NCBI GenBank assembly: GCA_017410605.1
Contig: JAFQQN010000021.1
Span: forward strand, 62,001-126,000
DNA: 64,000 nt
DNA from: Clostridia bacterium
Lineage (GTDB): Bacteria; Bacillota; Clostridia; Oscillospirales; Acutalibacteraceae
Direction: 5' to 3'
Position 1 is the stretch's first letter, and every line of letters starts with the position of its first letter. This document shows, one piece after another, positions 26,702 to 34,719 of the stretch. The position numbers and the translations under genes were made by a program. The notes beneath the pieces are model-generated. The model saw nothing but the letters and a program-made list of their open reading frames with translations. It did no database searches and was not told the DNA's origin.

Positions 26702-29101
26702 ATGGAATATAATATTTTAAAACATTCAAAAGCATTAGAACTCGATAAGGTTCTTTCACTTTTGGCCGAAAAGGCCTCAATGGAGGAAACCAAAGCTTTA
26801 TGTAAAGAAATTGTGCCAAGCTTTGAAATTGGCGAGGTAAAGCGTCTTCTAAAACAAACAGATGACGCTTATTTGCTTATTGCCAAGTTTGGAACCCCGT
26901 CATTTGGCTTTGCTAAAAATGTTAATCATTCCTTTAAGGCGGCCGCCGCCGGCGGAATGCTTACAATGAAAAGCCTACTAGAGATTGGTGAGCTTTTTAG
27001 GGTAATTCGCTCTCTTAAAGAGTGGCGCGAAAGCTCTGCGGGAATATCTACCTCCTTAGATGAATATTTTGAGGTGCTTACCCCTAATAAATATTTTGAA
27101 GATAAAATATTTTTCTCAATAAAAAATGAAGACGAAATGAGCGATAGCGCATCTCAAACCCTGTCAGATATTCGCCGTAAGCTTAAAAATGCGGCTATGA
27201 ATATTAAGGATAGGCTTGATAAAATTTTAAGGGACCCTAAGCATATTACCCATCTTCAAGAGTCTATTGTGACCCAAAGGCAGGGAAGATTCGTTGTGCC
27301 TGTTAAGGCAGAGCATAAAGCACAAATTCCCGGACTTGTTCACGATACCTCTTCTTCGGGTGCAACCCTTTTTGTAGAGCCCATATCTGTTGTTGAAATT
27401 AATAACGAAATTAAGGTGCTGCAGTCAAAGGAAAGGGAAGAGATTGAGCGCATTTTATCAGAGTTGTCGGCTGAGGCGGCAACCTTTTCGGCTTCGGCTA
27501 TTGTTTCTTATGAGGCAATGGTTTCTCTTGATATTTGCTTTGCTAAGGCAAATTTAGGCTACTCTCAAAAGGCTTCAATGCCTAGCGTTAACAGTGACGG
27601 TAATATTAAATTTAAAAACGCCCGTCACCCGCTTATTTCTGCTAAAAGTGTTGTGCCTGTTACAATTGAACTTGGCAAAGACTATAATCAGCTTATAATA
27701 ACCGGCCCTAATACAGGCGGTAAAACTGTTTCCCTTAAGACTGTTGGTCTTTTAACACTAATGGGTTGCTGTGGCCTTATGCTTCCTGTTGATGACGGCA
27801 GTAGCCTTGCCGTGTTCGATGGTGTTTTTGCAGATATTGGTGACGAGCAAAGTATAGAGCAATCTCTTTCTACCTTTTCGTCGCATATGAATAATATTAT
27901 AAATATTTTAAATCTTGCAAGGCAAAATACCCTTGTTTTGTTCGACGAGCTTTGCTCGGGAACCGACCCTGTTGAGGGCGCGGCTCTCAGCACTGCAATT
28001 TTAAAAGAATTAATGGAAAGAAAAACAACCGTTGTTGCTACAACCCACTATGCCGAGCTTAAGGCCTATGCTCTGGACACACCCGGCGCACAGAACGGTT
28101 GCTTCGAATTTGATGTGGAAACTCTGCGCCCAACCTACCGCCTTTTAATTGGTATACCCGGCCGTTCAAACGCTCTTGCAATTTCTAAACGCCTTGGGCT
28201 TGATGAAAGGCTTGTAGAATCGGCTAAAAGCCTTGTTTCTGCCGAAAACAGCCGCTTTGAAGAGCTTGTGGGTAAACTTGAAGCGGCGCATACTGCTGCA
28301 AAGAGAGAACTTGCACAGGCAAGGGCAATTAAATCTCAGCTTGAACAAAGTAAAAAAAGCACAAGCCAAAGACTGGCTGAGCTTGGTGCCGAAAAAGATA
28401 AAATTATTGAAAAGGCCAGGGCAGAGGCAAATGCCATTATTGAGGCTACAAGAGAAAAATCTAACAGGCTTTTAAACGAGCTTGAAGACCTTAAAAAACA
28501 GCTTAATAAACAAAATAATGCAGATGTGGCTTTAAAGGCCCGAACCCTTGCTAAACAGTCAATAACCGGTCTAGAAAAAGAGGTAGACTCTGTTTCATCT
28601 GCTACCGCTAAACCAAAGTCTGAAAAACCCAATAGACCCCTCGTTGCAGGTGATATAATTGAAATTGACGGCTTTTCACGTGAGGGCGTTGTTGAAAGCG
28701 TCAGCGACGACGGAAAATTTATTTTTGCCGCTATAGGCTCTATAAGAACAAAGGTTAGTATAAATAATGTTTCTTTAATTGCTCAAAATAAGCCACAGGC
28801 GGTGAAAAAACCCTCCACAAAAAAGGTTAAGGGCATTACTCCAAAAAGTCAAAGAGAGGTTAAAAGAGAGCTTGATATTCGCGGTTTTGCCTGTGATGAG
28901 GGCATTATGGAGGTTGACAGGTTTTTAGACGAGGCTGTGCTGTCAGGTGTCACAACTGTTACAATTATTCACGGAAAGGGTACAGGAGTTCTTAAAAAGG
29001 CGGTACGCACTCACCTTAGAAATCATCCGTCGGTTAAAACAAGCCGCCCCGGTGTTTATGGCGAGGGCGAAGACGGTGTAACAGTGGCAGAGATAAAGTA
29101 A
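26702..29101 (+). CDS. mutS2: Endonuclease MutS2
   Basis: MutS2 is a MutS homologue that lacks the mismatch-recognition domains. It limits recombination and, as shown in Bacillus, acts on collided ribosomes. The protein has the core/clamp region (1-300), Walker A GPNTGGKT, the LVLFDELCSGTDPVEGAALS Walker B/signature region, a long coiled coil (about 520-620) and a C-terminal Smr nuclease domain with ELDIRGFACDEG and HGKGTGVLKKAV. At 799 aa it is full length. It is the last gene before the repeat-rich region. Confidence 0.96.
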   Translation: MEYNILKHSKALELDKVLSLLAEKASMEETKALCKEIVPSFEIGEVKRLLKQTDDAYLLIAKFGTPSFGFAKNVNHSFKAAAAGGMLTMKSLLEIGELFRVIRSLKEWRESSAGISTSLDEYFEVLTPNKYFEDKIFFSIKNEDEMSDSASQTLSDIRRKLKNAAMNIKDRLDKILRDPKHITHLQESIVTQRQGRFVVPVKAEHKAQIPGLVHDTSSSGATLFVEPISVVEINNEIKVLQSKEREEIERILSELSAEAATFSASAIVSYEAMVSLDICFAKANLGYSQKASMPSVNSDGNIKFKNARHPLISAKSVVPVTIELGKDYNQLIITGPNTGGKTVSLKTVGLLTLMGCCGLMLPVDDGSSLAVFDGVFADIGDEQSIEQSLSTFSSHMNNIINILNLARQNTLVLFDELCSGTDPVEGAALSTAILKELMERKTTVVATTHYAELKAYALDTPGAQNGCFEFDVETLRPTYRLLIGIPGRSNALAISKRLGLDERLVESAKSLVSAENSRFEELVGKLEAAHTAAKRELAQARAIKSQLEQSKKSTSQRLAELGAEKDKIIEKARAEANAIIEATREKSNRLLNELEDLKKQLNKQNNADVALKARTLAKQSITGLEKEVDSVSSATAKPKSEKPNRPLVAGDIIEIDGFSREGVVESVSDDGKFIFAAIGSIRTKVSINNVSLIAQNKPQAVKKPSTKKVKGITPKSQREVKRELDIRGFACDEGIMEVDRFLDEAVLSGVTTVTIIHGKGTGVLKKAVRTHLRNHPSVKTSRPGVYGEGEDGVTVAEIK

Positions 29102-29116
29102 AACGCGTGGCGTTTT
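29100..29116 (+). terminator. Short hairpin at the mutS2 stop codon
   Basis: AAAACGC (29100-29106) pairs with GCGTTTT (29110-29116) over a 3-nt loop, starting inside the stop codon of mutS2. It is part of the first copy of the 93-bp repeat unit, and a shorter form of the hairpin recurs in the second copy. Termination strength is uncertain. Confidence 0.4.
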
Positions 29117-29243
29117 ATCCAATTTCGTATAGGTTTTTTAGTTTAGTAATTCCAATACCCCGCAACCACAACGCAAGTGCATACCAAACACTTTAACGCA
29201 TGGCGTTTTATCCAATTTCGTATAGGTTTTTTCAGTTTAGTAA
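29102..29243. repeat. Imperfect tandem duplication (93-bp period) after mutS2
   Basis: The 49-nt stretches 29102-29149 and 29195-29243 are almost identical (single-base changes and one inserted C). Similarity fades into the following 20-25 nt, where both contain a GCAACC. The distance of 93 bp suggests a tandem duplication whose second half has drifted. The core includes a small GC hairpin and ATCCAATTTCGTATAGG. No reading frame is convincing here. Confidence 0.7.
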
Positions 29244-29287
29244 ACCCAACACTTTGCAACCTTGAGTAAGAGCAACAGCTTAAAAAA

Positions 29288-29448
29288 GCCTTCCCCTTGA
29301 GGGGAAGGTGGGTTTTGCGAAACAAAAGTCGAATGAGGTGGAGAACTGAGTGGGAGTAGTGATAAAGCTGCTGTCTTATAACGGTTACTTCGTAACCTAC
29401 ACCTCATCAGTCTCGCGATGCTAGACAGCTTCCCCTCAAGGGGAAGCC
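29288..29448. mobile_element. MITE-like repeat element, copy A
   Basis: A 161-bp element begins GCCTTCCCCTTGAGGGGAAG and ends with the inverse, CTTCCCCTCAAGGGGAAGCC. Each end is itself a palindrome of 7-8 bp arms around a 4-nt loop, and the two ends are inverted relative to each other. A second inverted pair (ATGAGGTG / CACCTCAT) lies inside, and a GGTTAC-TTC-GTAACC hairpin is at 29383-29397. No protein is encoded. Copy B at 29970 is about 97% identical. A TA dinucleotide lies just outside both ends (29281-29282 and 29450-29451), which could be a TA target duplication (inference). Confidence 0.75.
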
Positions 29449-29509
29449 CTAGTTAGGGAAAACCTTTAATTTAAGAAAAATATAGTTAATAAAGGATATT
29501 TTAATTTAT

Positions 29510-29869
29510 ATGAACAAAAAGGCGAATAGAAAACTAACTAATCTGTCAAGAATGCTTCGAAGAAATATGACTGATGAAGAAAGACATCTGTGGTATGATT
29601 TTCTCAAAGATTTGCCTGTTACTGTGAATAGACAAAAGGTTATAGGAAAATATATTGCAGATTTTTATTGTGCAACGGCGCAACTAGTTATAGAGGTTGA
29701 TGGAGAGCATCATTATAATTATATAGGCCGAAAAAAGGATAAAACTAGAGATATGTATTTCAATTCATTAGGGATAAGGGTTTTAAGATATACAAATTTT
29801 GAAATAAATAAGAATTTTAAGAATGTTTGTGAAGATATTTGGTTATATATTTTTGGTGGCAAAAATTAA
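29510..29869 (+). CDS. DUF559 endonuclease-fold protein
   Basis: A 119-aa protein of the DUF559 family (PF04480), related by fold to Vsr-like and restriction-endonuclease-like nucleases. Visible are RMLRRNMTDEERHLWYDFL near the N-terminus, then VIGKYIADFYC with the likely metal-binding Asp, LVIEVDGEHHY with a candidate active-site E-x-D-G, and a conserved DKTRDMYFNSLGIRVLRYTN. Activity is not proven for this family. The ribosome binding site is AAAGGA. It is bracketed by two nearly identical MITE-like elements and has its own terminator, so it could be cargo or a companion of the mobile repeats. Confidence 0.85.
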   Translation: MNKKANRKLTNLSRMLRRNMTDEERHLWYDFLKDLPVTVNRQKVIGKYIADFYCATAQLVIEVDGEHHYNYIGRKKDKTRDMYFNSLGIRVLRYTNFEINKNFKNVCEDIWLYIFGGKN

Positions 29870-29884
29870 AAACGAAAACACATT

Positions 29885-29916
29885 AAAAAGACTTACAGTG
29901 AAAGTAAGTCTTTTTT
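29885..29916 (+). terminator. Terminator after the DUF559 gene
   Basis: AAAAAGACTTAC (29885-29896) pairs with GTAAGTCTTTTT over a 7-nt loop and ends in a T6 run. It lies 16 nt after the stop codon. Confidence 0.85.
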
Positions 29917-29969
29917 GTTTGTGAATTTACAGGTTTCCCTTTGAAGTTATTAAGTTGTTATATAAAAAA

Positions 29970-30131
29970 GCCTTCCCCTTGAGGGGAAGGTGGGTTTTGC
30001 GAAGCAAAAGTCGAATGAGGTGGAGAACTGAGTGGGAGTTAGTGAAAAAGCTGCTGTCTTATAACGGTTACTTCGTAACCTACACCTCATCAGTCTCGCG
30101 ATGCTCGACAGCTTCCCCTCAAGGGGAAGCC
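29970..30131. mobile_element. MITE-like repeat element, copy B
   Basis: A 162-bp near-identical copy of the element at 29288, in the same orientation. I count four differences (A/G near the left end, a small length change in the centre, A/C near the right end, and a run of C at the edge). It has the same palindromic ends and internal hairpin, and flanking TA dinucleotides are again present. It sits 521 bp after copy A, so the two bracket the DUF559 gene. Confidence 0.75.
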
Positions 30132-30152
30132 TAGAAAAGTTAATGCATTGAA

Positions 30153-30184
30153 AACCCCCCGATTGCTTTTGCAATCGGGGGGTT
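30153..30184 (-). terminator. Terminator of the surface-protein gene
   Basis: AACCCCCCGATTGC (30153-30166) and its exact inverse (30171-30184) form a 14-bp perfect stem with a TTTT loop. On the minus strand it is followed by a TTTT tract. It lies about 70 nt beyond the stop of the large secreted-protein gene. Apart from this and copy B, the 386-nt stretch 29870-30255 shows no other feature. Confidence 0.85.
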
Positions 30185-30255
30185 AATTTGTTATTCAAGC
30201 TAACTTTTCAAGCTAAGCTTTATTAAGTTTTAACCTTTATTTAGCTTAGGGTAAA

Positions 30256-33200
30256 TTATGCGTCAAGAGCAGCAAAAAGGGCGCCGGTTGTCTTGCCTTT
30301 ATCTTCGCACCACTGTGCATAGTCAGCTGCAACATCTTTAACGAAGTAAGCAAAGGTGTCAATGTCAAGCTGAGTAGGCTCAGAGCCGTCAGGAGTATTA
30401 CCATGATCCATAGCATAAAGAACATCATATACACAAAGCTTGAAGGCACCGTTATCATAATAAACATTGCCAGCGCGGTCAATTGCATAGGTTCTTATAA
30501 CAATGTTTTCTTCAAAATATTCAGGGTTAATGTTAATAAGATAAGAGGTATGAATCTTACCGTTAGTGGTATTTTCAAAAGTAATATGATCTATTGCTCC
30601 TTCTTTGTAAGCAATACCTTGAGCATACTTTGCAGAATCAAGGGTAAGTTCACCCTCGAGAAGCCTTTCGTAGGTAACGATAGAACCGTATTCTACAATG
30701 TCGGCATCCTCAAACCAAGCAGTATTAACTTCGTTGTAAACACGAAGACCGTTTTGGCCGGTTGTGCTGTTTTCGGCAGCGCAGATAGCAGCGAGTTTTT
30801 CCCAGCCGGCATCAAGGCTGTTAGTATTGCCGGTGGCTTCAAAGTTAACATTACTAATGTAAAGCTCTAAGTCATCAGTGCTCTTGGTATCTCCGCCCTT
30901 ACTGAAGTGGATACTAACATATCCGAGAAAATCTTCTACGGTAATGGGTGTTGTAAGAGCTTCATCGCTAAATTGACCGTCAATGTTGGTGGCCGCACGA
31001 ACGGAATGAGTTGCAGAATAGTTCTGCCAAGCACTTGAGCCTTCGTTTACATCTTCACTGTTATAAGTAAAGCCGTTAATAGCAGTCTTGCTCGTTGCTG
31101 TGCCGTTATTATCATAATACCATTTTGCTTGATTAAAAGTTGTATTACTGTTAGAGGTGATGGGGTAGAAAGCAGCATCACCGGAAACTAAACGGTAATC
31201 GAATGAAAGATTAACAATGTCGCCGTAACTTGCCCACTGGTGAAGAGGAGTATCTGCAAATTCCTTTATAAGCACACCGCTGGTTTTGGTAATCTTATAA
31301 TCGGCCCAATCGGCATAAAGGGTGAAGTCGGAATCAAGTGCGGTACCGTCAAATGCGGTGGTAAGTGTATCATCGGTGTACCAACCAGCAAATACCTTGT
31401 CGGTCTTGGTGGCATCGGGTACTGTTACTGTTTCGCCGGCTTTTGCAACTAGAGGAGCAATGGGGTCTCCGTCGTTAGTGTCAAAGGTGATAGTAACAGG
31501 GGTATAGGTTTCGCCTGCAACTAGTTGGAAATCGTCTACATAGAAGTTGCTGTCATTAGCAGCAGTCACACGGAAAACTAAAACCATTGTGGTGTTGCTA
31601 CCGCTAACAAAAGAGTGATTAACTTGATGCCAAACATTGCCTCCAACCCATTGTTTTACATTACCACGGGTAGCGGTTGTTGAAACAGCATCATTATTGG
31701 TAGCCCAAAGACCGCTGTCACAACGTGCAGAACCAGATGTATTATAAATATCATAACAACCGTCTTTAGCCCATTCAGCAGTACCACCGACTGATGTAAT
31801 TGCTGAAACTGAAAGTAATTTAGTTGTGTCAGTGGGAGTGCCGTTATACATCATACGGTAAGATAAGGTGTAATTTGTATTAGGTTGAACTGTAAACTGA
31901 ACAGCTGACCATTGAGCATAGCCTCGAATATTTATAGAACTTGCATCACCGCCGTAGGTATATGCGGTGTTAGTGTTAAGGGTTGTGCTACCCCAACCAG
32001 CCTTTGTCATGGCAGCATCACTATATTGTTCCCAATTGGCTAACTGCATAAACGGGTCAACCTTATCCCACTTAGCATAAAGGGTGATGTCTTCAGCGGT
32101 GAAGGTAGTAGCAGTAAATTCGGTTGTGCATTCAGCATCGGTATACCAACCCAAGAAATCATAACCGTCTTTAGTGGGGTTGGCAGGCAATGTGATTGTA
32201 TCGCCCTCATAACCCTCGATAGCAGCAACATCAGAACCGCCGTCGGTATTAAAGTTTACCTTGTATTTTTTAGGAGCAGCGTATTCTTCAAGCTTAATGC
32301 TATCGTAAAAAGCATGAGCATTATTACCATAGAAGGTTAACCAAAGCTTTTCATAGTTTGTATCGTCGGTTGTAAATTCACAGGTAAATTGATTAAAAGT
32401 TCCAGCAGTAACACCAAAATACTGAGAATATAAAGCAGCAGGACTAAAGGTAGTTGCATCTGTTAAGGTTGAACCGTCAGCTACAACAGAATAACGGACA
32501 CCATTATCTGCTCTAAAACTGAAAGACAGTTTATACTTTGTATTGGGCTTAAGGGTGGGGAAAGAAACAGAATAATGTCTGTAAGTACCATAGTTTTTTA
32601 TAGAATAACCATTATCAGTTTCTGTATCGTTAAAATAACCTGCTGCGGTACAATAGCCAATAGCACCACCAGGATAAGAACCGTTAACTTTAGCGGAAAC
32701 CTGAGAAGAACCAAGGCCACCTAAACCATAATATGTGGTTTCACCGCCAACTACATTACCAAAGGGGGATTGATTGGTATGATATGCTCTCCAGAAAATA
32801 ATATCTTCGGGGTTGTAATAATCTTTAAGAAGCTTAAAGCCATCAAGATAATATGTGGCCTGTGTAGAACCACGGAAGAAATAATAAAAATCTTCATTAT
32901 CCTGGCTGTTGAAGGTGTAGCTGATTTCTACCCAATTGTCAGTAGAAAGCTGATAGTTACCTGCTTTACGAGGGGTTATAGTATAACTACTTGCAAGACC
33001 GGTAGGCGATGTAGAAGAGCTGCTATTAAGAAGAAGCTCATGTATGCCCGCTACACCAGTAAGGTTAGAACCGGGGGTACCGGTAGCAGTGAAGGTAGAA
33101 TTTGCAATACCCGAACCGGATGAAAAAAGTCCGGCCGCGCTACCCTTAATGTAAAAAGAAAAACGGTAGCTAGTGTTTTTCTCTACTTTAAAGGGGATAT

Positions 33201-33522
33201 AAACCTGAGCAGCAATGGGGTTAGCAATTGCAATTGCTTTGCCGTCACCATCATAATCTACAGAACCGTCTGTGATTTCCGATGCTTTGCCGGTTTTTTG
33301 AATCGTTGCATCGAACATATTTTTGGATGAGTCGTTAGACCAGTACCAATTATCAGCGTCATAAAAAGTGCTGACATCCTCTACCGGAGTTCCCAAAATT
33401 GTGTTTTCGTCAAAAACAACTTCGGTAGTTGCATCTGCAGCAGAAACACTTTGGGTAAGTACTGCAGAAATGCTTGTAACGATTAAGCATATACTGAGTA
33501 CAATTGATAAAACTTTTTTCAT
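30256..33522 (-). CDS. Large secreted protein with InlB-type repeats
   Basis: A 1088-aa protein with a Sec signal peptide (MKKVLSIVLSICLIVTSISA, predicted cut after about residue 28 at SVSA-AD). Three or more beta-rich, carbohydrate-binding-like modules share a pattern of the type NTSYRFSFYIKG / NTKYKLSFSFRADNG / NTNYTLSYRMMYNG. Two Listeria-Bacteroides (InlB B) repeats lie at about residues 418-486 and 675-742, with typical GYEGDTITLPANPTKDGYDF and GWYTD-x-TLYAKW motifs. The C-terminal ~170 residues include VYNEVNTAWFEDADIVEYGS and IRTYAIDRAGNVYYDNG. I see no LPXTG, SLH or dockerin signature. It is probably a substrate- or host-surface-binding protein; function is inferred. AGGAGG precedes the ATG. 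Confidence 0.75.
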   Translation of the reverse strand: MKKVLSIVLSICLIVTSISAVLTQSVSAADATTEVVFDENTILGTPVEDVSTFYDADNWYWSNDSSKNMFDATIQKTGKASEITDGSVDYDGDGKAIAIANPIAAQVYIPFKVEKNTSYRFSFYIKGSAAGLFSSGSGIANSTFTATGTPGSNLTGVAGIHELLLNSSSSTSPTGLASSYTITPRKAGNYQLSTDNWVEISYTFNSQDNEDFYYFFRGSTQATYYLDGFKLLKDYYNPEDIIFWRAYHTNQSPFGNVVGGETTYYGLGGLGSSQVSAKVNGSYPGGAIGYCTAAGYFNDTETDNGYSIKNYGTYRHYSVSFPTLKPNTKYKLSFSFRADNGVRYSVVADGSTLTDATTFSPAALYSQYFGVTAGTFNQFTCEFTTDDTNYEKLWLTFYGNNAHAFYDSIKLEEYAAPKKYKVNFNTDGGSDVAAIEGYEGDTITLPANPTKDGYDFLGWYTDAECTTEFTATTFTAEDITLYAKWDKVDPFMQLANWEQYSDAAMTKAGWGSTTLNTNTAYTYGGDASSINIRGYAQWSAVQFTVQPNTNYTLSYRMMYNGTPTDTTKLLSVSAITSVGGTAEWAKDGCYDIYNTSGSARCDSGLWATNNDAVSTTATRGNVKQWVGGNVWHQVNHSFVSGSNTTMVLVFRVTAANDSNFYVDDFQLVAGETYTPVTITFDTNDGDPIAPLVAKAGETVTVPDATKTDKVFAGWYTDDTLTTAFDGTALDSDFTLYADWADYKITKTSGVLIKEFADTPLHQWASYGDIVNLSFDYRLVSGDAAFYPITSNSNTTFNQAKWYYDNNGTATSKTAINGFTYNSEDVNEGSSAWQNYSATHSVRAATNIDGQFSDEALTTPITVEDFLGYVSIHFSKGGDTKSTDDLELYISNVNFEATGNTNSLDAGWEKLAAICAAENSTTGQNGLRVYNEVNTAWFEDADIVEYGSIVTYERLLEGELTLDSAKYAQGIAYKEGAIDHITFENTTNGKIHTSYLININPEYFEENIVIRTYAIDRAGNVYYDNGAFKLCVYDVLYAMDHGNTPDGSEPTQLDIDTFAYFVKDVAADYAQWCEDKGKTTGALFAALDA

Positions 33523-33773
33523 TAAAATATCCTCCTCTTTAAATTTTGTTTTCTGAAAAAAGATTTGCCATATATATTAAGTAAGGTGTAAACGGTGAAA
33601 AAATTCCGCCAACCTTAAACTTACTGGGTTATGGGCCTTTTAACTAAGGTTTTTGAGATAACGCAGACCCTAACACTATTACAAAATATTATGTAAACCG
33701 ATATAACCGACCAAACAATAAAAATAGATAAAAAACAAAATGACATTTAATGAATTCTATAAATAATGATAGT

Positions 33774-33804
33774 ATTATACAATAATATATTACATTATTG
33801 ACAA
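33774..33804 (-). promoter_or_regulatory. Possible promoter of the secreted-protein gene
   Basis: On the minus strand TTGTCA (33804-33799), 19-bp spacer, TATAAT (33779-33774). Its -35 overlaps the -35 of the divergent araC-type gene. A start here would leave a leader of about 245 nt before the ATG at 33522; I see no recognisable riboswitch in that leader. Confidence 0.45.
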
Positions 33805-33826
33805 TGATTTGTCAATATGTTATTTT
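33797..33826 (+). promoter_or_regulatory. Palindrome and possible promoter of the AraC-type regulator
   Basis: TTGACA (33798-33803), 17-bp spacer, TATTTT (33821-33826). The inverted repeat ATTGACA-n6-TGTCAAT (33797-33803 and 33810-33816) lies over the -35, and shares bases with the -35 of the divergent gene. This is a plausible operator for the regulator itself (inference). The intergenic stretch 33523-33877 holds nothing else I can support. Confidence 0.5.
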
Positions 33827-33877
33827 ATAAAATAGTGCAGAAAATTATAATTTTTTTATTTTAGGCGGGCATATTTA

Positions 33878-34654
33878 ATGATTATAAGAAGTAAAGTTTT
33901 AAATTCCAGAAATCTTAATTTAATTAAAAGAAATTACAGCCAAAATATTGAATACAGCACAAGGGCCTTATGGTGCTACCGAATTATAGTTCCCATTGAG
34001 GGCGAACACGAAATTAAGGTGGGGGAGAAGGTTTTTAAGGTTGTACCCGGTCAGGCAATTTTCTTACCCGGAGGTATAAAAAACATTACATACAGGCATT
34101 TTGGTGAGAACAAAAAAATACATTACAACATGGCTTTTCGTTATTTTCCAAACTTCAATTCTTATGATTTTCCCCCACAGGTTGTAAACATAAGTGAAGA
34201 CATTTTGCAGCTGCTTGAGGAAATTCCTATAAGCTGTAACGAAATCACCAAAGATTCTTGCCAACTTAATTGGACCTTTTACCGTTTTTTACACCATTTT
34301 CAAAATCTTATATCACCAACCACCGATAAAAAATATTTAAAAATTAAACCTGCTTTGGAGTATATGAGAGAACACAATAACTATTCTGCTGAACAGTTGG
34401 CAGACCTTTGTGGCTTAAGCCGTTCGCGGTTTCATATTGTTTTTAAAGAGGTAATCGGTTCAACCTTTATAGAGGAAAAGCACCGTATTCAAGCTTTAAA
34501 GGCAGAATATTTATTAAGCTCTACTAACATTTCTATTGCGGATATTGCAAAAATAGTTGGATTTGATTCTGTTCGGTATTTTCGTCAGGTGTTTAAAAAG
34601 AGGTATGGCTCTAAGCTGCCCGGCAAAATAAGGCGGCTGAACAATAAAGTGTAA
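33878..34654 (+). CDS. AraC-family transcriptional regulator
   Basis: A 258-aa regulator. The N-terminal half looks like a cupin sensor (LWCYRIIVPIEGEHEIKVGEK, VVPGQAIFLPGGIKNITYR). The C-terminal 100 residues are a double helix-turn-helix of AraC type: YSAEQLADLCGLSRSRFHIVFKEVIG and then ISIADIAKIVGFDSVRYFRQVFKKRYG. The ligand is unknown, probably a sugar or other small molecule. It is divergent from the large secreted protein across a 355-bp region with overlapping promoters, so this gene is the most likely target. The expected end motif P-x-x-Y/F is replaced by KLPGKIRR. Confidence 0.88.
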   Translation: MIIRSKVLNSRNLNLIKRNYSQNIEYSTRALWCYRIIVPIEGEHEIKVGEKVFKVVPGQAIFLPGGIKNITYRHFGENKKIHYNMAFRYFPNFNSYDFPPQVVNISEDILQLLEEIPISCNEITKDSCQLNWTFYRFLHHFQNLISPTTDKKYLKIKPALEYMREHNNYSAEQLADLCGLSRSRFHIVFKEVIGSTFIEEKHRIQALKAEYLLSSTNISIADIAKIVGFDSVRYFRQVFKKRYGSKLPGKIRRLNNKV

Positions 34655-34664
34655 AGAAAATTAT

Positions 34665-34697
34665 AACGACCCGGTCGGAAACAGACCGGGTCGTTTA
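34665..34697. terminator. Bidirectional terminator between the AraC-type gene and gap
   Basis: ACGACCCGGTC (34666-34676) pairs with GACCGGGTCGT (34684-34694) over a 7-nt loop. A short T run follows on the plus side, and the AA on the other side is weaker. It lies between the convergent regulator and gap genes. Confidence 0.8.
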
Positions 34698-34719
34698 GGT
34701 TTAATATATAAGCTAAAGC

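Noticed and set aside
29288..30131. CRISPR array from repeated palindromic sequence
   Set aside because: Only two 160-bp copies with a gene between them; not short regular repeats and spacers.
29950..30198. Minus-strand frames through the MITE-like copies (also 29143-29325)
   Set aside because: The frames translate the palindromic ends of a non-coding repeat and have no ribosome binding site.
33523..33773. Riboswitch in the long leader of the secreted-protein gene
   Set aside because: I see only weak short pairings (CCTTA...TAAGG) and no known riboswitch motif.
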